Assembly (NCBI GenBank): GCA_028290305.1
Contig: JAQGKC010000109.1
Coordinates: 12,688-76,687, forward strand
DNA from: Bradyrhizobium sp.
GTDB lineage: Bacteria; Pseudomonadota; Alphaproteobacteria; Rhizobiales; Xanthobacteraceae
DNA: 64,000 nt
Direction of reading: 5' to 3'
Program-made: the position numbers and the translations under genes
The notes under the pieces: generated by a model
The model's database searches: none
What the model saw: only the letters and a program-made list of their open reading frames with translations
What the model was told of the DNA's origin: nothing
Shown: positions 36,769 through 45,275 of the stretch, piece by piece
Layout of the letters: each line of letters opens with the position of its first letter
Numbering within the stretch: position 1 is the stretch's first letter

Positions 36769-39700
36769 TCAAGCCGCCTTGCGGTTCTCGGCGAGATTGG
36801 CGAGCTGGCGCAGGATTTCGGTGGTGCCGGCCAAACGTTCCTCCGGCGTCTCCCATTCCTGGAAGAACACCACCTTCATGTCCGGCCGCACCTTCGCCGC
36901 CTGGCCGTGCTGGCGGATGAAATAGACCAGACGGTCCGGCTGCGCGAATTTGTTGTCGCGGAACGTGATCACAACGCCCTTCGGCCCGGCATCGACTTTC
37001 TCGACATTGGCGCGGCGGCAGTAGCCCTTGATCGCGGCGATCTTGAAGAGATAGCGCACCTCGTCCGGCAACACACCGAAGCGGTCGCGCAGTTCGGCGG
37101 CAAAATTATCAATCTCGTCGTCGGTGTCGAGATCGGCCAGCCGCCGGTACAGTGACAACCGCACCGCGAGGTCGGCGACGTAATCCTCCGGAATCAACAC
37201 GGGCATGCCGACGGTGATCTGCGGCGACCAGCGATCCGCCGCCGGTTCGGCGACGCCGGCCTTGAGGTTGAGGATCGCCTCCTCCAGCATCGATTGATAG
37301 AGCTCGAAGCCGACTTCCTTGATATGCCCCGACTGCTCCTCGCCGAGCAGATTGCCGGCGCCGCGGATGTCCAGGTCATGCGACGCCAACTGGAATCCGG
37401 CGCCCAGCGTCTCCAGCGATTGCAGCACCTTCAACCGCCGCTCGGCCTGGGCGGTGATCTTCTGTTGCGCCGGCAGCGTGAACAGCGCATAGGCGCGCAG
37501 CTTCGAGCGCCCTACCCGGCCGCGCAGTTGATAAAGTTGCGCCAGCCCGAACATGTCGGCGCGATGCACGATCAGCGTATTGGCGGTGGGAATATCGAGG
37601 CCGGACTCGATGATCGTGGTCGAGAGCAAGATATCGTATTTGCCGTCATAGAACGCCGACATGATGTCCTCGATCACGGTCGGCGGCATCTGTCCATGCG
37701 CGACCGCGACCTTCATCTCCGGCACATTCTTGTCGAGAAAGTCTTTCACGCCGGCGAGATCTTCAATGCGCGGCACCACATAGAACGCCTGTCCGCCGCG
37801 ATAGCGTTCGCGCAACAGCGCCTCGCGAATCATAAGCGGATCGTGCGGCGCCACGAAGGTGCGAACTGCCAGACGATCGACCGGCGGCGAAGCGATGATC
37901 GAGAGATCGCGCACGCCCGTCAGCGCCAGTTGCAGCGTGCGCGGGATCGGCGTTGCGCTCAGCGTCAGCACGTGCACCTCGGCCCGCAGCGCCTTCAGGC
38001 GTTCCTTGTGGCTGACGCCGAAATGCTGCTCTTCGTCGACGATCACAAGACCGAGATCCCTGAACTTGATCGACTTGCCGAGCAGCGCATGGGTGCCGAC
38101 CACGATATCGACATTGCCGTCGCTAAGGTTTTTCTTGACCTGCGTCAGCTCCTTCGGCGCGATCAGGCGGGAGGCCTGAGCGACATTGACCGGAAAGCCG
38201 CGAAACCGCTCGGCGAAGGTTCTGCTGTGCTGCCGCGCCAGCAAGGTGGTTGGCACCACGACGGCGACCTGTTTGCCATCCAATGCGACCGCGAAAGCCG
38301 CGCGCAGCGCCACCTCGGTCTTGCCGAATCCAACGTCGCCGCAGATCAGCCGATCCATCGGACGACCGCTTTCGAGGTCCTTCAGCGTGGCGTTGATCGC
38401 GCCCAGTTGATCCTCGGTTTCCTCGTAGGGGAAGCGCGCGCAGAACTCGTCATAGACGTGCGGCTGTACCGGCATTTTCGGCGCCTCGTGGAGGTGCCGT
38501 TCGGCGGCAATCTTGATGAGTTCGCCGGCGATCTCGCGGATGCGGTTCTTCAGCTTGGCCTTGCGCGCCTGCCAGCCGCTGCCGCCTAACCGGTCCAGTT
38601 CGACATGGGCGTGATCGGAGCCGTAGCGCGACAGCAGTTCGATATTCTCGACCGGCAGGAACAGCTTGGTGTCGGCTGCGTAATGCAGCTCAAGGCAGTC
38701 GTGCGGCGCGCCGGCCACTTCGACCGTCTGCAAACCGACGAACCGGCCGATACCATGCTCGACATGGACCACGAGATCGCCGGCGGCGAGACTGGTGACT
38801 TCGGAGATGAAATTGTCGAGCTTGCGGCTGGCCTTGCGCGGCCGCACCAGCCGGTCGCCGAGGATGTCCTGTTCGCTGATGACAGCGACATTGTCGGTCT
38901 CGAAACCGGATTCCATGCCGACCACCGCCAGCATGGCTTCGTTGCGCGGCGTGGCCTGCACCGTGCGCCAGGTGTTGACGCTGGTCAGATTGAGCAGCTT
39001 GTGATCGCGCAGCATGCTGCCCATGCGATCGCGCGAGCCCTCGCTCCACAGCGCAATCACCACTTTCTTGCGCTGGGCTTGTAACGCCAGGACATGCGCG
39101 ACGACCGCTTCGAACACGTTGATCGAGGTATCGGCGCGCTCCGGCGTGAAATTGCGCCCTTGCCGCGCGCCCGCATCGACCACGCCGGCGCTGCCGTCCG
39201 GCACCGCAAACGGGGTGAGCCGCGCCAGTGCCGCTTCATCCAGGCGTCTGGTCCACTCGTCTTCCGTCAGGTAGAGCCGGTCGGGCGGCAAAGGCTTGTA
39301 GATTGCGCCGCCGCCCGGATGTTCCATCGCTTCGCGCCGCGCTTCATAGTAATCGGCGATCTGCTTAAAGCGTTCACGCGCGGCATCCTCGCTTTGTGGT
39401 TCGATCGCCACCGGCGCGTCGCCGAGATAATCGAACAGCGTATCCATCCGCTCCTGGAACAGCGGCAGCCAATGCTCCATCCCGGGATGGCGGCGGCCTT
39501 CGCTCACCGCTTCGTAGAGCGGATCGTCGCGCTCCGGCGCGCCGAACGCTGCGACATAGCCCATTCGAAAGCGCCGGATGGTCTCGGTGACCAGTTGAAA
39601 TTCCGAAATCGGAACCAGATCGAGCGAGCGCATGTCCAGCATCGTGCGCTGCGTCTCCGCATCGAAGCTGCGGATCGACTCCAGCGTATCGCCGAAAAAA

Positions 39701-40287
39701 TCGAATCGGACGGGTTGATCGAGTCCGGCCGGAAACAGATCGAGAATGCCGCCGCGGATCGCGTATTCGCCGGGCTCGCGCACGGTGGAGGAACGGTTGT
39801 AGCCGTTGTGTTCCAGCCACGACACGATGGAATCCATCGGCACGACATGACCGGGCGCCACCGACAGCGCTTGCGCCGCAATGACATCGCGCGCCGGCAC
39901 CCGCTGCACGATGGCATTCACGGTGGTCAGCACGATCAGTGGCTTGTCGCTGCCGGCAAGCCGCGCCAGCCGGGCCAGCGTGGTCAGCCGTTGCGCCAGG
40001 ATGCCGCCATGCGGCGATACCCGGTCATAAGGCTGGCAGTCCCAGGCCGGGAATTGCATCACCGGCAAATCCGGCGCGAAAAACTCCAGCGCCCGCGCCA
40101 ATTGCTGCATCCGCGGGCCGTCGCGGCAGACCACGGCGAGGCTGATCGCCGGAGGCTTCGGTCGCGCCGCCACCGCGCGCGCCAGGTCCGAAATAACGAG
40201 GCCTTCCGCGCCCTCGGCGACATTGGCAAAGGTCAGCGCACGGCCGGGGGCAAGTAATTGCGCAGGCGATTGTACTGGCGACTTCAT
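36769..40287 (-). CDS. mfd: Transcription-repair coupling factor Mfd
   Basis: 1172 residues, full length. Mfd displaces RNA polymerase stalled at lesions and recruits UvrA. Seen are the UvrB-like N-terminal region, the polymerase-interaction CarD-like domain (LAAGDLVVHVEHGIGRFVGLQ, about 500), and the RecG-like helicase with Walker A GDVGFGKTEVA (about 648-658), DEEQHFGV and RGRVGRSK. The C-terminal TRCF domain ends FAAELRDRFGVLPDEV. Start ATG 40287 overlaps the sdhE stop by four bases, so they are co-translated. The sdhE-mfd pair near recG is a common alphaproteobacterial order. Confidence 0.96.
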   Translation of the reverse strand: MKSPVQSPAQLLAPGRALTFANVAEGAEGLVISDLARAVAARPKPPAISLAVVCRDGPRMQQLARALEFFAPDLPVMQFPAWDCQPYDRVSPHGGILAQRLTTLARLARLAGSDKPLIVLTTVNAIVQRVPARDVIAAQALSVAPGHVVPMDSIVSWLEHNGYNRSSTVREPGEYAIRGGILDLFPAGLDQPVRFDFFGDTLESIRSFDAETQRTMLDMRSLDLVPISEFQLVTETIRRFRMGYVAAFGAPERDDPLYEAVSEGRRHPGMEHWLPLFQERMDTLFDYLGDAPVAIEPQSEDAARERFKQIADYYEARREAMEHPGGGAIYKPLPPDRLYLTEDEWTRRLDEAALARLTPFAVPDGSAGVVDAGARQGRNFTPERADTSINVFEAVVAHVLALQAQRKKVVIALWSEGSRDRMGSMLRDHKLLNLTSVNTWRTVQATPRNEAMLAVVGMESGFETDNVAVISEQDILGDRLVRPRKASRKLDNFISEVTSLAAGDLVVHVEHGIGRFVGLQTVEVAGAPHDCLELHYAADTKLFLPVENIELLSRYGSDHAHVELDRLGGSGWQARKAKLKNRIREIAGELIKIAAERHLHEAPKMPVQPHVYDEFCARFPYEETEDQLGAINATLKDLESGRPMDRLICGDVGFGKTEVALRAAFAVALDGKQVAVVVPTTLLARQHSRTFAERFRGFPVNVAQASRLIAPKELTQVKKNLSDGNVDIVVGTHALLGKSIKFRDLGLVIVDEEQHFGVSHKERLKALRAEVHVLTLSATPIPRTLQLALTGVRDLSIIASPPVDRLAVRTFVAPHDPLMIREALLRERYRGGQAFYVVPRIEDLAGVKDFLDKNVPEMKVAVAHGQMPPTVIEDIMSAFYDGKYDILLSTTIIESGLDIPTANTLIVHRADMFGLAQLYQLRGRVGRSKLRAYALFTLPAQQKITAQAERRLKVLQSLETLGAGFQLASHDLDIRGAGNLLGEEQSGHIKEVGFELYQSMLEEAILNLKAGVAEPAADRWSPQITVGMPVLIPEDYVADLAVRLSLYRRLADLDTDDEIDNFAAELRDRFGVLPDEVRYLFKIAAIKGYCRRANVEKVDAGPKGVVITFRDNKFAQPDRLVYFIRQHGQAAKVRPDMKVVFFQEWETPEERLAGTTEILRQLANLAENRKAA

Positions 40288-40574
40288 GCGTCGTGATCCG
40301 CCACTCGAAACGACTTGATACGCTCGAACAGGCCGTTGGGATATTCCGGCGCCAGCGCAACCTTGCCGGTCAGCGCCGCATACAGATCGGGATCGGGCAC
40401 CTCGATCAGATGCTCCAATTGAGCCAATTCATCTTCTGCGAGGTTTCCGATCTCGGAATCCGCAAACCGGCCAAGAATGAGATCCATCTCGCGGGTGCCG
40501 CGATGCCAGCAGCGAAACAATAGCCGCTTGCGGCGGTCATCCAGGCCGCCGCTCGATCGTGTCGATCCCGTCAT
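40284..40574 (-). CDS. sdhE: FAD assembly factor SdhE
   Basis: 96 residues of the SdhE/Sdh5 family that helps attach FAD covalently to succinate dehydrogenase. The diagnostic RGTREMDLILGRFAD motif (about residues 26-40) is intact and the PDPDLYAALTG segment follows. It heads the unit with mfd. It is unrelated in function to mfd; the linkage is simply conserved. Confidence 0.92.
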   Translation of the reverse strand: MTGSTRSSGGLDDRRKRLLFRCWHRGTREMDLILGRFADSEIGNLAEDELAQLEHLIEVPDPDLYAALTGKVALAPEYPNGLFERIKSFRVADHDA

Positions 40575-40728
40575 TTACCGATTCCTATCCGAACGCCAAA
40601 AGCCCGGACGTGCCGGGCGGGGTTGATATAGCGTCGGGTTCAGCGAATGTCAGTAGCTGTTCGCCTGTAAAATCACATTTCAAACAGCCAGGAAAACTTT
40701 CAAACCGTCGTTTGCGAGCCACCAAGAT

Positions 40729-40813
40729 CGTCATTGCGAGCGAAGCGAAGCAATCCATACCGCAACAAGAAAGAAAGCTGGATTGCTTCGTCGCTTCGCT
40801 CCTCGCAATGACG
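40729..40813. repeat. Extragenic palindrome, copy B
   Basis: CGTCATTGCGAGCGAAGCGAAGCAATCCA ... GATTGCTTCGTCGCTTCGCTCCTCGCAATGACG in outline: outer arms CGTCATTGCGAG / CTCGCAATGACG match exactly and the inner GAAGCAATCC / GATTGCTTCG arms pair. Same family as copies A and C. Confidence 0.88.
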
Positions 40814-40893
40814 TCACCCCGATTTCAAACACACGTTCACGCCCGCGGCGCGAGACGCCCGAGCTTTGCCTAAACCATTCGCCCCAAGGAGGG

Positions 40894-41636
40894 CGTGGGA
40901 AATGCCGGGTGCCCGCTGCACCCGCAGCCTCGTGCGCAAAGTGTAGTAAAGCACACGAGTGTCGTCACCACGAGTTCACCGGAACACCCGGCATTCCCGC
41001 ACGCAATGGTTTTAACGGCTTATTTCGTGCTCTCCCCGGCGACGAATTCATCTTCGTCACCGTCGTTGACGGATAAGCTTGCCCAAAGCCCGGTCGGGCC
41101 GATGGGCCTCCGCCAACTTGACACCAGCAACGGGTGCCAGGACCACACGGCTTTGCCGTCCGCAGCTATCGCCGTTCGTCCGCGCGCTGGTGATCGCTCA
41201 CAGGCTCCTGAGAACCCGCCCTGCCATCCCGTTGCGCGCCCGACGCAGCCCGCGTCCACCGCATCCCGCCCCGCGTCCGTGGCGATCGCGATACGCCCCT
41301 CGAGTGGGACGAGACAGCGGCGGATATGGAGGTGATTTGGGTCAGCGGAGAAAAGAAATATTTTTGCAGAGGGGCTGGACAGCCCCATTCGGCGGAAGCC
41401 TGTCGGGCAAATCACATCCGACGAAGGCAGCGGCTGGCGCGTTTTTTGGTGCGACCCGCCGCGAAGATACCACGGAAATTAAGTCGTACATCCAAGCATT
41501 ACATAGGTTGCATACGGACCTGCCTTTTTCATCGTCGATACCAAGCTCACGAGCGGTTTGCTGGAACCCCGCGCCATTATGTTTTGTGATCGGATCGTAA
41601 GCGCGGTTTGACCGGCAAACATGTCATGGCCGCCGG
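40894..41636. other. Non-coding, structured intergenic block between sdhE and the antitoxin
   Basis: About 740 bases where several ORFs overlap but none has a credible protein pattern. It begins with a long inverted repeat: AATGCCGGGTG (40901-40911) and CACCCGGCATT (40985-40995), with near-matching flanks. Nested inside is CTCGTG..CACGAG. I recall ORF remnants of the same look (GNAGCPLHPQP) annotated across Bradyrhizobium-type genomes, suggesting a dispersed element rather than a gene. The rest holds nothing recognisable. Confidence 0.5.
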
Positions 41637-41921
41637 TTATTCCACGTCGATGTCCTCCAGCTTCAGCCCACGTCCGGCAAGCAGACTGCTGCGCGCCTGC
41701 TCGATCCGACGCAAGAAGCGGGGATCGTTTTGCAGTCGATACTCGAACCAGTCTTCCTCCGATTCGAAACCGATCAGCACGCCAGTCGGCTTGCCGTGGC
41801 GTGTGATGACGATCTCCTGCGTTTCGGCCTCGCGAAGATACCGGGATAAATCATCCTTGATGTCGGACAGCGCAACTTCCTTGGTCGCCTTCACTCCGGA
41901 TTTGCGAATTGTGCGAGCCAT
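41637..41921 (-). CDS. Type II antitoxin, Phd/YefM (prevent-host-death) family
   Basis: 94 residues. It has the Phd/YefM look: ALSDIKDDLSRYLREAETQEIVITRHGKPTGVLIGFES, the N-terminal DNA-binding dimer part, followed by a toxin-binding C-terminal helix region (WFEYRLQNDPRFLRRIEQARSSL). In intact systems it neutralises a RelE/ParE-type RNase or gyrase poison and represses its own promoter. The toxin reading frame overlaps its start but appears 5'-truncated, so the antitoxin may be an orphan. Confidence 0.8.
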   Translation of the reverse strand: MARTIRKSGVKATKEVALSDIKDDLSRYLREAETQEIVITRHGKPTGVLIGFESEEDWFEYRLQNDPRFLRRIEQARSSLLAGRGLKLEDIDVE

Positions 41922-42100
41922 ACGCTTGCCCCTGTTTGGAAACGATCGCCAAAACCTGGACGGTCGTGTCTGTCACATCATAAAATATTCTTACATCGCC
42001 GACGCGAAGCCGATATTGGGGCTGACGGAGTCCACGCAATCGCTTGATCCGGCTCCGGCTCAGTCTGCAGTTCCGCAGCCTACTGCAGATCTGGTTTGCT
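41851..42100 (-). pseudogene. 5'-truncated RelE/ParE toxin remnant
   Basis: The frame reads SRSRIKRLRGLRQPQYRLRVGDVRIFYDVTDTTVQVLAIVSKQ, the C-terminal half of a RelE/ParE toxin (about 55 of the usual 90 residues). Above it there is no start codon; similarity stops near 42060-42100, just before a palindromic repeat at 42124 and recG. The reading frame also runs through the antitoxin start to a stop at 41851. It is probably inactive. Confidence 0.6.
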
Positions 42101-42123
42101 CGGCGATCGGAAAAAATCCGTGG

Positions 42124-42146
42124 ATGCCCGGCCGAAAGCCGGGCAT
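42124..42146. repeat. Small perfect palindrome between toxin remnant and recG
   Basis: ATGCCCGGC-CGAAA-GCCGGGCAT, a 9-base perfect stem with a 5-base loop, 30 bases before recG. It lacks a T tract. It marks the point where the toxin gene is broken off, so it may be an inserted extragenic palindrome. Confidence 0.75.
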
Positions 42147-42175
42147 GAGGGGCAGGAACGGTTTTAGGTTTCCAA

Positions 42176-44284
42176 ATGCGCCCTGCTCTGCTCAATCCAC
42201 TGTTTGCGCCGGTGACCAGCCTTGCTGGCGTCGGGCCGAAGCAGGACAAACTGTTCCGCTATCTGCTTGGCCGCGATGAGACGCCGCGCCTCGTCGATCT
42301 CTTGCTGCATTTGCCGTCAAGCGTGATCGATCGCCGCGCGCGGCCGAAAATCCGCGACGCGGTGCCGGGAACCGTGGTGACGCTGGAAGTGACGGTCGAC
42401 CGGCATCGCCCGACGCCGGGGCGCAACGCGCGTGCACCGCATCTGGTCTATGCCAGCGACGACACCGGCGACGTGGTGCTGACCTATTTTCGCGCGCAGC
42501 CGGGCTATGTCGAGAAGTTGCTGCCGGTCGGCGCCAAGCGCTACGTCTCCGGCACCGCGCAGATGTACGATGGTACCCTGCAGATCACGCACCCCGACCG
42601 CGTGGTGGATGAAGAGGGTTTCGCAAAACTGTCGGGCATCGATCCCGTTTATCCGCTGACCGAGGGACTGGCGCTGGGCTCGCTGCGGCGCGCGATGGCG
42701 CAGGCGCTGCAAAAGCTGCCGGACCTGCCGGAATGGATCAGCCCGGAGGTGATCCGCCGCTGCAAATTTCCGCCGATCGCGCAAGCACTGAACCGCGTGC
42801 ATGTGCCGGTCGAGATGACGGATATCCTGCCCGATGGTCCGTTTTGGTCGCGGCTTGCGTTCGACGAATTGCTGGCCGGTCAACTGGCACTGGCGCTGGT
42901 GCGCGCGCAGTTGCGCCGTCCGGCGGGCGACCGCCATGCCGGCGACGGCCATCTGCGCAACAAGATCATCGACGCGCTGCCCTATTCGCTGACATCGTCG
43001 CAGCAGCAAGCCGCTGCGGCGATATCGGACGATCTGCGTCAATCCGTGCGCATGCTCAGGCTGCTGCAGGGCGATGTCGGATCCGGCAAGACGGTGGTGG
43101 CGCTGCTCGCGGCTGCCGCCGTCACCGAGGTCGGCAAGCAAGCCGCGCTGATGGCGCCCACGGAAATCCTGGCGCGCCAGCACATCAAGACCATCACGCC
43201 GCTGGCCGAGCGCGCCGGCCTCAAGGTCGCAATCCTGACCGGGCGTGAAAAGGGCAAGGAGCGGCGGGAACTCCTGGCGCGGCTCGAGGCCGGCGAGATC
43301 GATTTGCTGGTCGGCACCCACGCGCTGATTCAGGACGACGTCGTGTTCAAAGCACTGGCGCTGGCCGTGGTCGATGAACAACATCGCTTCGGCGTGCGCG
43401 AGCGCCTGGCACTGACCGCCAAAGGCGACGCCGTCGATGTGCTGGTGCTCAGCGCAACGCCGATCCCGCGCACGCTGGTACTGACTTATTTCGGCGACAT
43501 GGATGTCTCGGAATTGCGTGAGAAGCCGGCCGGACGGCAGCCGATCGATACCCGTGCAATGCCGGCCAGCCGTCTCAACGAGGTGGTCGACGCCGTCGGC
43601 CGCGCTCTATCGGCGGGTAAGTTGGTCTACTGGATCTGCCCGCTGGTGGAGGAATCCGAGGCGGAGGGCATCGATCACCTGACCAACGCTACCGAACGGT
43701 TCGAGAGCCTGCAAAAGCGCTTCGGCGATCGCGTCGGTCTGGTGCACGGCCAGATGAAAGGCGCGGAGAAAGACCGCGTGATGGCGCAGTTCGCCGCCCA
43801 CGAAATCGGTCTGCTGGTGGCGACGACGGTGGTTGAAGTCGGCGTCGATGTTCCCGCCGCGACCATCATGGTGATCGAGAACGCCGAGCGCTTTGGGCTG
43901 GCGCAATTACATCAATTGCGCGGCCGCATCGGTCGCGGCTCCGAAGCCTCGACCTGTCTGTTGCTCTATAAAGAGCCGTTGAACGAGATGTCCAAGGCGC
44001 GGCTCAAGGTTATCCGCGAAACCACCGACGGTTTTCGGATCGCGGAAGAAGATCTCAAGTTGCGCGGCGAAGGCGATGTGCTCGGTGTCAGGCAGAGCGG
44101 CCTGCCCGGCTATCGCATCGCGCGCTCCGAGGTGCACGGCCAGCTCATCACGCAGGCGCGCGACGAAGCGCTGCGCATCATGAAGGACAATCCGAAATTG
44201 ACCGGCGAGCGCGGCGAGGCCCTGCGCTGCCTGCTCTATCTGTACGAGCGCGATGAAGCGCTGCCGCTGCTTGGGGCGGGATAA
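42176..44284 (+). CDS. recG: ATP-dependent DNA helicase RecG
   Basis: 702 residues, full length. RecG remodels stalled forks and Holliday junctions. Seen are the N-terminal wedge domain with LLLHLPSSVIDRR, Walker A GDVGSGKT (about residue 298), the DEQHRFGVRER helicase box, QLHQLRGRIGRGSEAS, and the C-terminal ARDEALRIMK helix. The ATG at 42176 fits the family start. In related genomes it is divergent from sdhE-mfd; here 1.6 kb of accessory DNA separates them. Confidence 0.96.
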   Translation: MRPALLNPLFAPVTSLAGVGPKQDKLFRYLLGRDETPRLVDLLLHLPSSVIDRRARPKIRDAVPGTVVTLEVTVDRHRPTPGRNARAPHLVYASDDTGDVVLTYFRAQPGYVEKLLPVGAKRYVSGTAQMYDGTLQITHPDRVVDEEGFAKLSGIDPVYPLTEGLALGSLRRAMAQALQKLPDLPEWISPEVIRRCKFPPIAQALNRVHVPVEMTDILPDGPFWSRLAFDELLAGQLALALVRAQLRRPAGDRHAGDGHLRNKIIDALPYSLTSSQQQAAAAISDDLRQSVRMLRLLQGDVGSGKTVVALLAAAAVTEVGKQAALMAPTEILARQHIKTITPLAERAGLKVAILTGREKGKERRELLARLEAGEIDLLVGTHALIQDDVVFKALALAVVDEQHRFGVRERLALTAKGDAVDVLVLSATPIPRTLVLTYFGDMDVSELREKPAGRQPIDTRAMPASRLNEVVDAVGRALSAGKLVYWICPLVEESEAEGIDHLTNATERFESLQKRFGDRVGLVHGQMKGAEKDRVMAQFAAHEIGLLVATTVVEVGVDVPAATIMVIENAERFGLAQLHQLRGRIGRGSEASTCLLLYKEPLNEMSKARLKVIRETTDGFRIAEEDLKLRGEGDVLGVRQSGLPGYRIARSEVHGQLITQARDEALRIMKDNPKLTGERGEALRCLLYLYERDEALPLLGAG

Positions 44285-44296
44285 AACCCTCTCAAC

Positions 44297-44383
44297 CGTC
44301 ATTGCGAGCGAAGCGAAGCAATCCATCTTGCCGCGGAAAAAGAAAAAATGGATTGCTTCGTCGCTTTGCTCCTCGCAATGACG
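44297..44383. repeat. Extragenic palindrome, copy C
   Basis: Same element as copies A and B: outer arms CGTCATTGCGAG and CTCGCAATGACG, inner AAGCAATCCAT and ATGGATTGCTTCG. It lies 13 bases after recG and between convergent genes, where it may help terminate both messages. Confidence 0.88.
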
Positions 44384-44402
44384 GCGTATTACAATTCCAG
44401 CA

Positions 44403-45176
44403 TCAATCCACCTTCGCCGGCACCGGCTGCAGCGAGGCTGAATTCGCAACGCGCGCGGCATTCGCCATCCCCGCCAAGGCGGCGATCTTCTTTTGCGGGT
44501 CGGAGCCGGGCTGAACCACGCCGGCGGACATGATCAGGGTCGCTGCGTCCTCGGCGCTCATGTCGATTTCGATGATCTTGCTCTTGGGCACGTAGAAGAA
44601 GAAACCCGTGGTCGGGTTCGGCGCGCAGGGCAGGAACACCGAAATGTGTTCCTCCTGGCCGGGCAGATTGTTGGCGATCTCCACGCTCGGCGCCTGCGAG
44701 ATCAGCACGATCGACCACATGCCCGGCGACGGAAATTCAACGAGGCCGACCCGGCGGAAGCTCGATCCCTGCCCCGAAAACAGCGTCTCGAACACTTGCT
44801 TCAGGCCACGATAGATCGCGCGCACGATAGGCATGCGCCCGAGCAGCTTCTCGCCGAGATCGACCAGCGTCCGCCCGATCAAATTGTGAGTCAGAAAGCC
44901 CAGCAGTGTCAGCGCAATCACGGCAACGACGAGTCCCGAGCCCGGCAGTCCGAACGGCAGATAGGTTTCGGGGCGATAGGCGACGGGAACAAACGGGCGC
45001 ACCAGCCCATCGACCCAGGTCACAAACCACCAGGTCAGGTAGAAGGTGATCGCGACCGGGCCGGCAACGATCAGACCGGTCAAAAAGTAGTTGCGGAACC
45101 GGGCCGTAAAGCCCCGCGGGGCAACCGGGGGGAGTTCCGCCGGGGGCACGGGCGGGAGCAGATCGTCGCGGTTCAT
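44403..45176 (-). CDS. DUF502 membrane protein
   Basis: 257 residues. Two or three membrane helices are near the N-terminus (FRNYFLTGLIVAGPVAITFYLTWWFVTW and GLVVAVIALTLLGFL), followed by the DUF502 cytosolic part RAIYRGLKQVFETLF, FPSPGMWSIVLIS, HISVFLPCAPNPTTGFFFYVP. Function unknown in bacteria; plant homologues (COV) act in membrane trafficking. ATG 45176 follows GGAAAA; ATG 45206 would add ten residues without a ribosome site. Confidence 0.85.
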   Translation of the reverse strand: MNRDDLLPPVPPAELPPVAPRGFTARFRNYFLTGLIVAGPVAITFYLTWWFVTWVDGLVRPFVPVAYRPETYLPFGLPGSGLVVAVIALTLLGFLTHNLIGRTLVDLGEKLLGRMPIVRAIYRGLKQVFETLFSGQGSSFRRVGLVEFPSPGMWSIVLISQAPSVEIANNLPGQEEHISVFLPCAPNPTTGFFFYVPKSKIIEIDMSAEDAATLIMSAGVVQPGSDPQKKIAALAGMANAARVANSASLQPVPAKVD

Positions 45177-45275
45177 CGGTTTTCCAGGGTCAGTCAGAAC
45201 GGCCATCGCCAAACGTCAGCTAAGCCATCCTAGCAGACTTTTGAAGACCCAATGCGGCCACAGCCGGGGTGCGAC

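Noticed and set aside
40895..41335. 146-residue plus-strand ORF (and two others overlapping it)
   Set aside because: Proline/serine-rich, several frames open at once, no domain; looks like translated repeat DNA rather than a gene.
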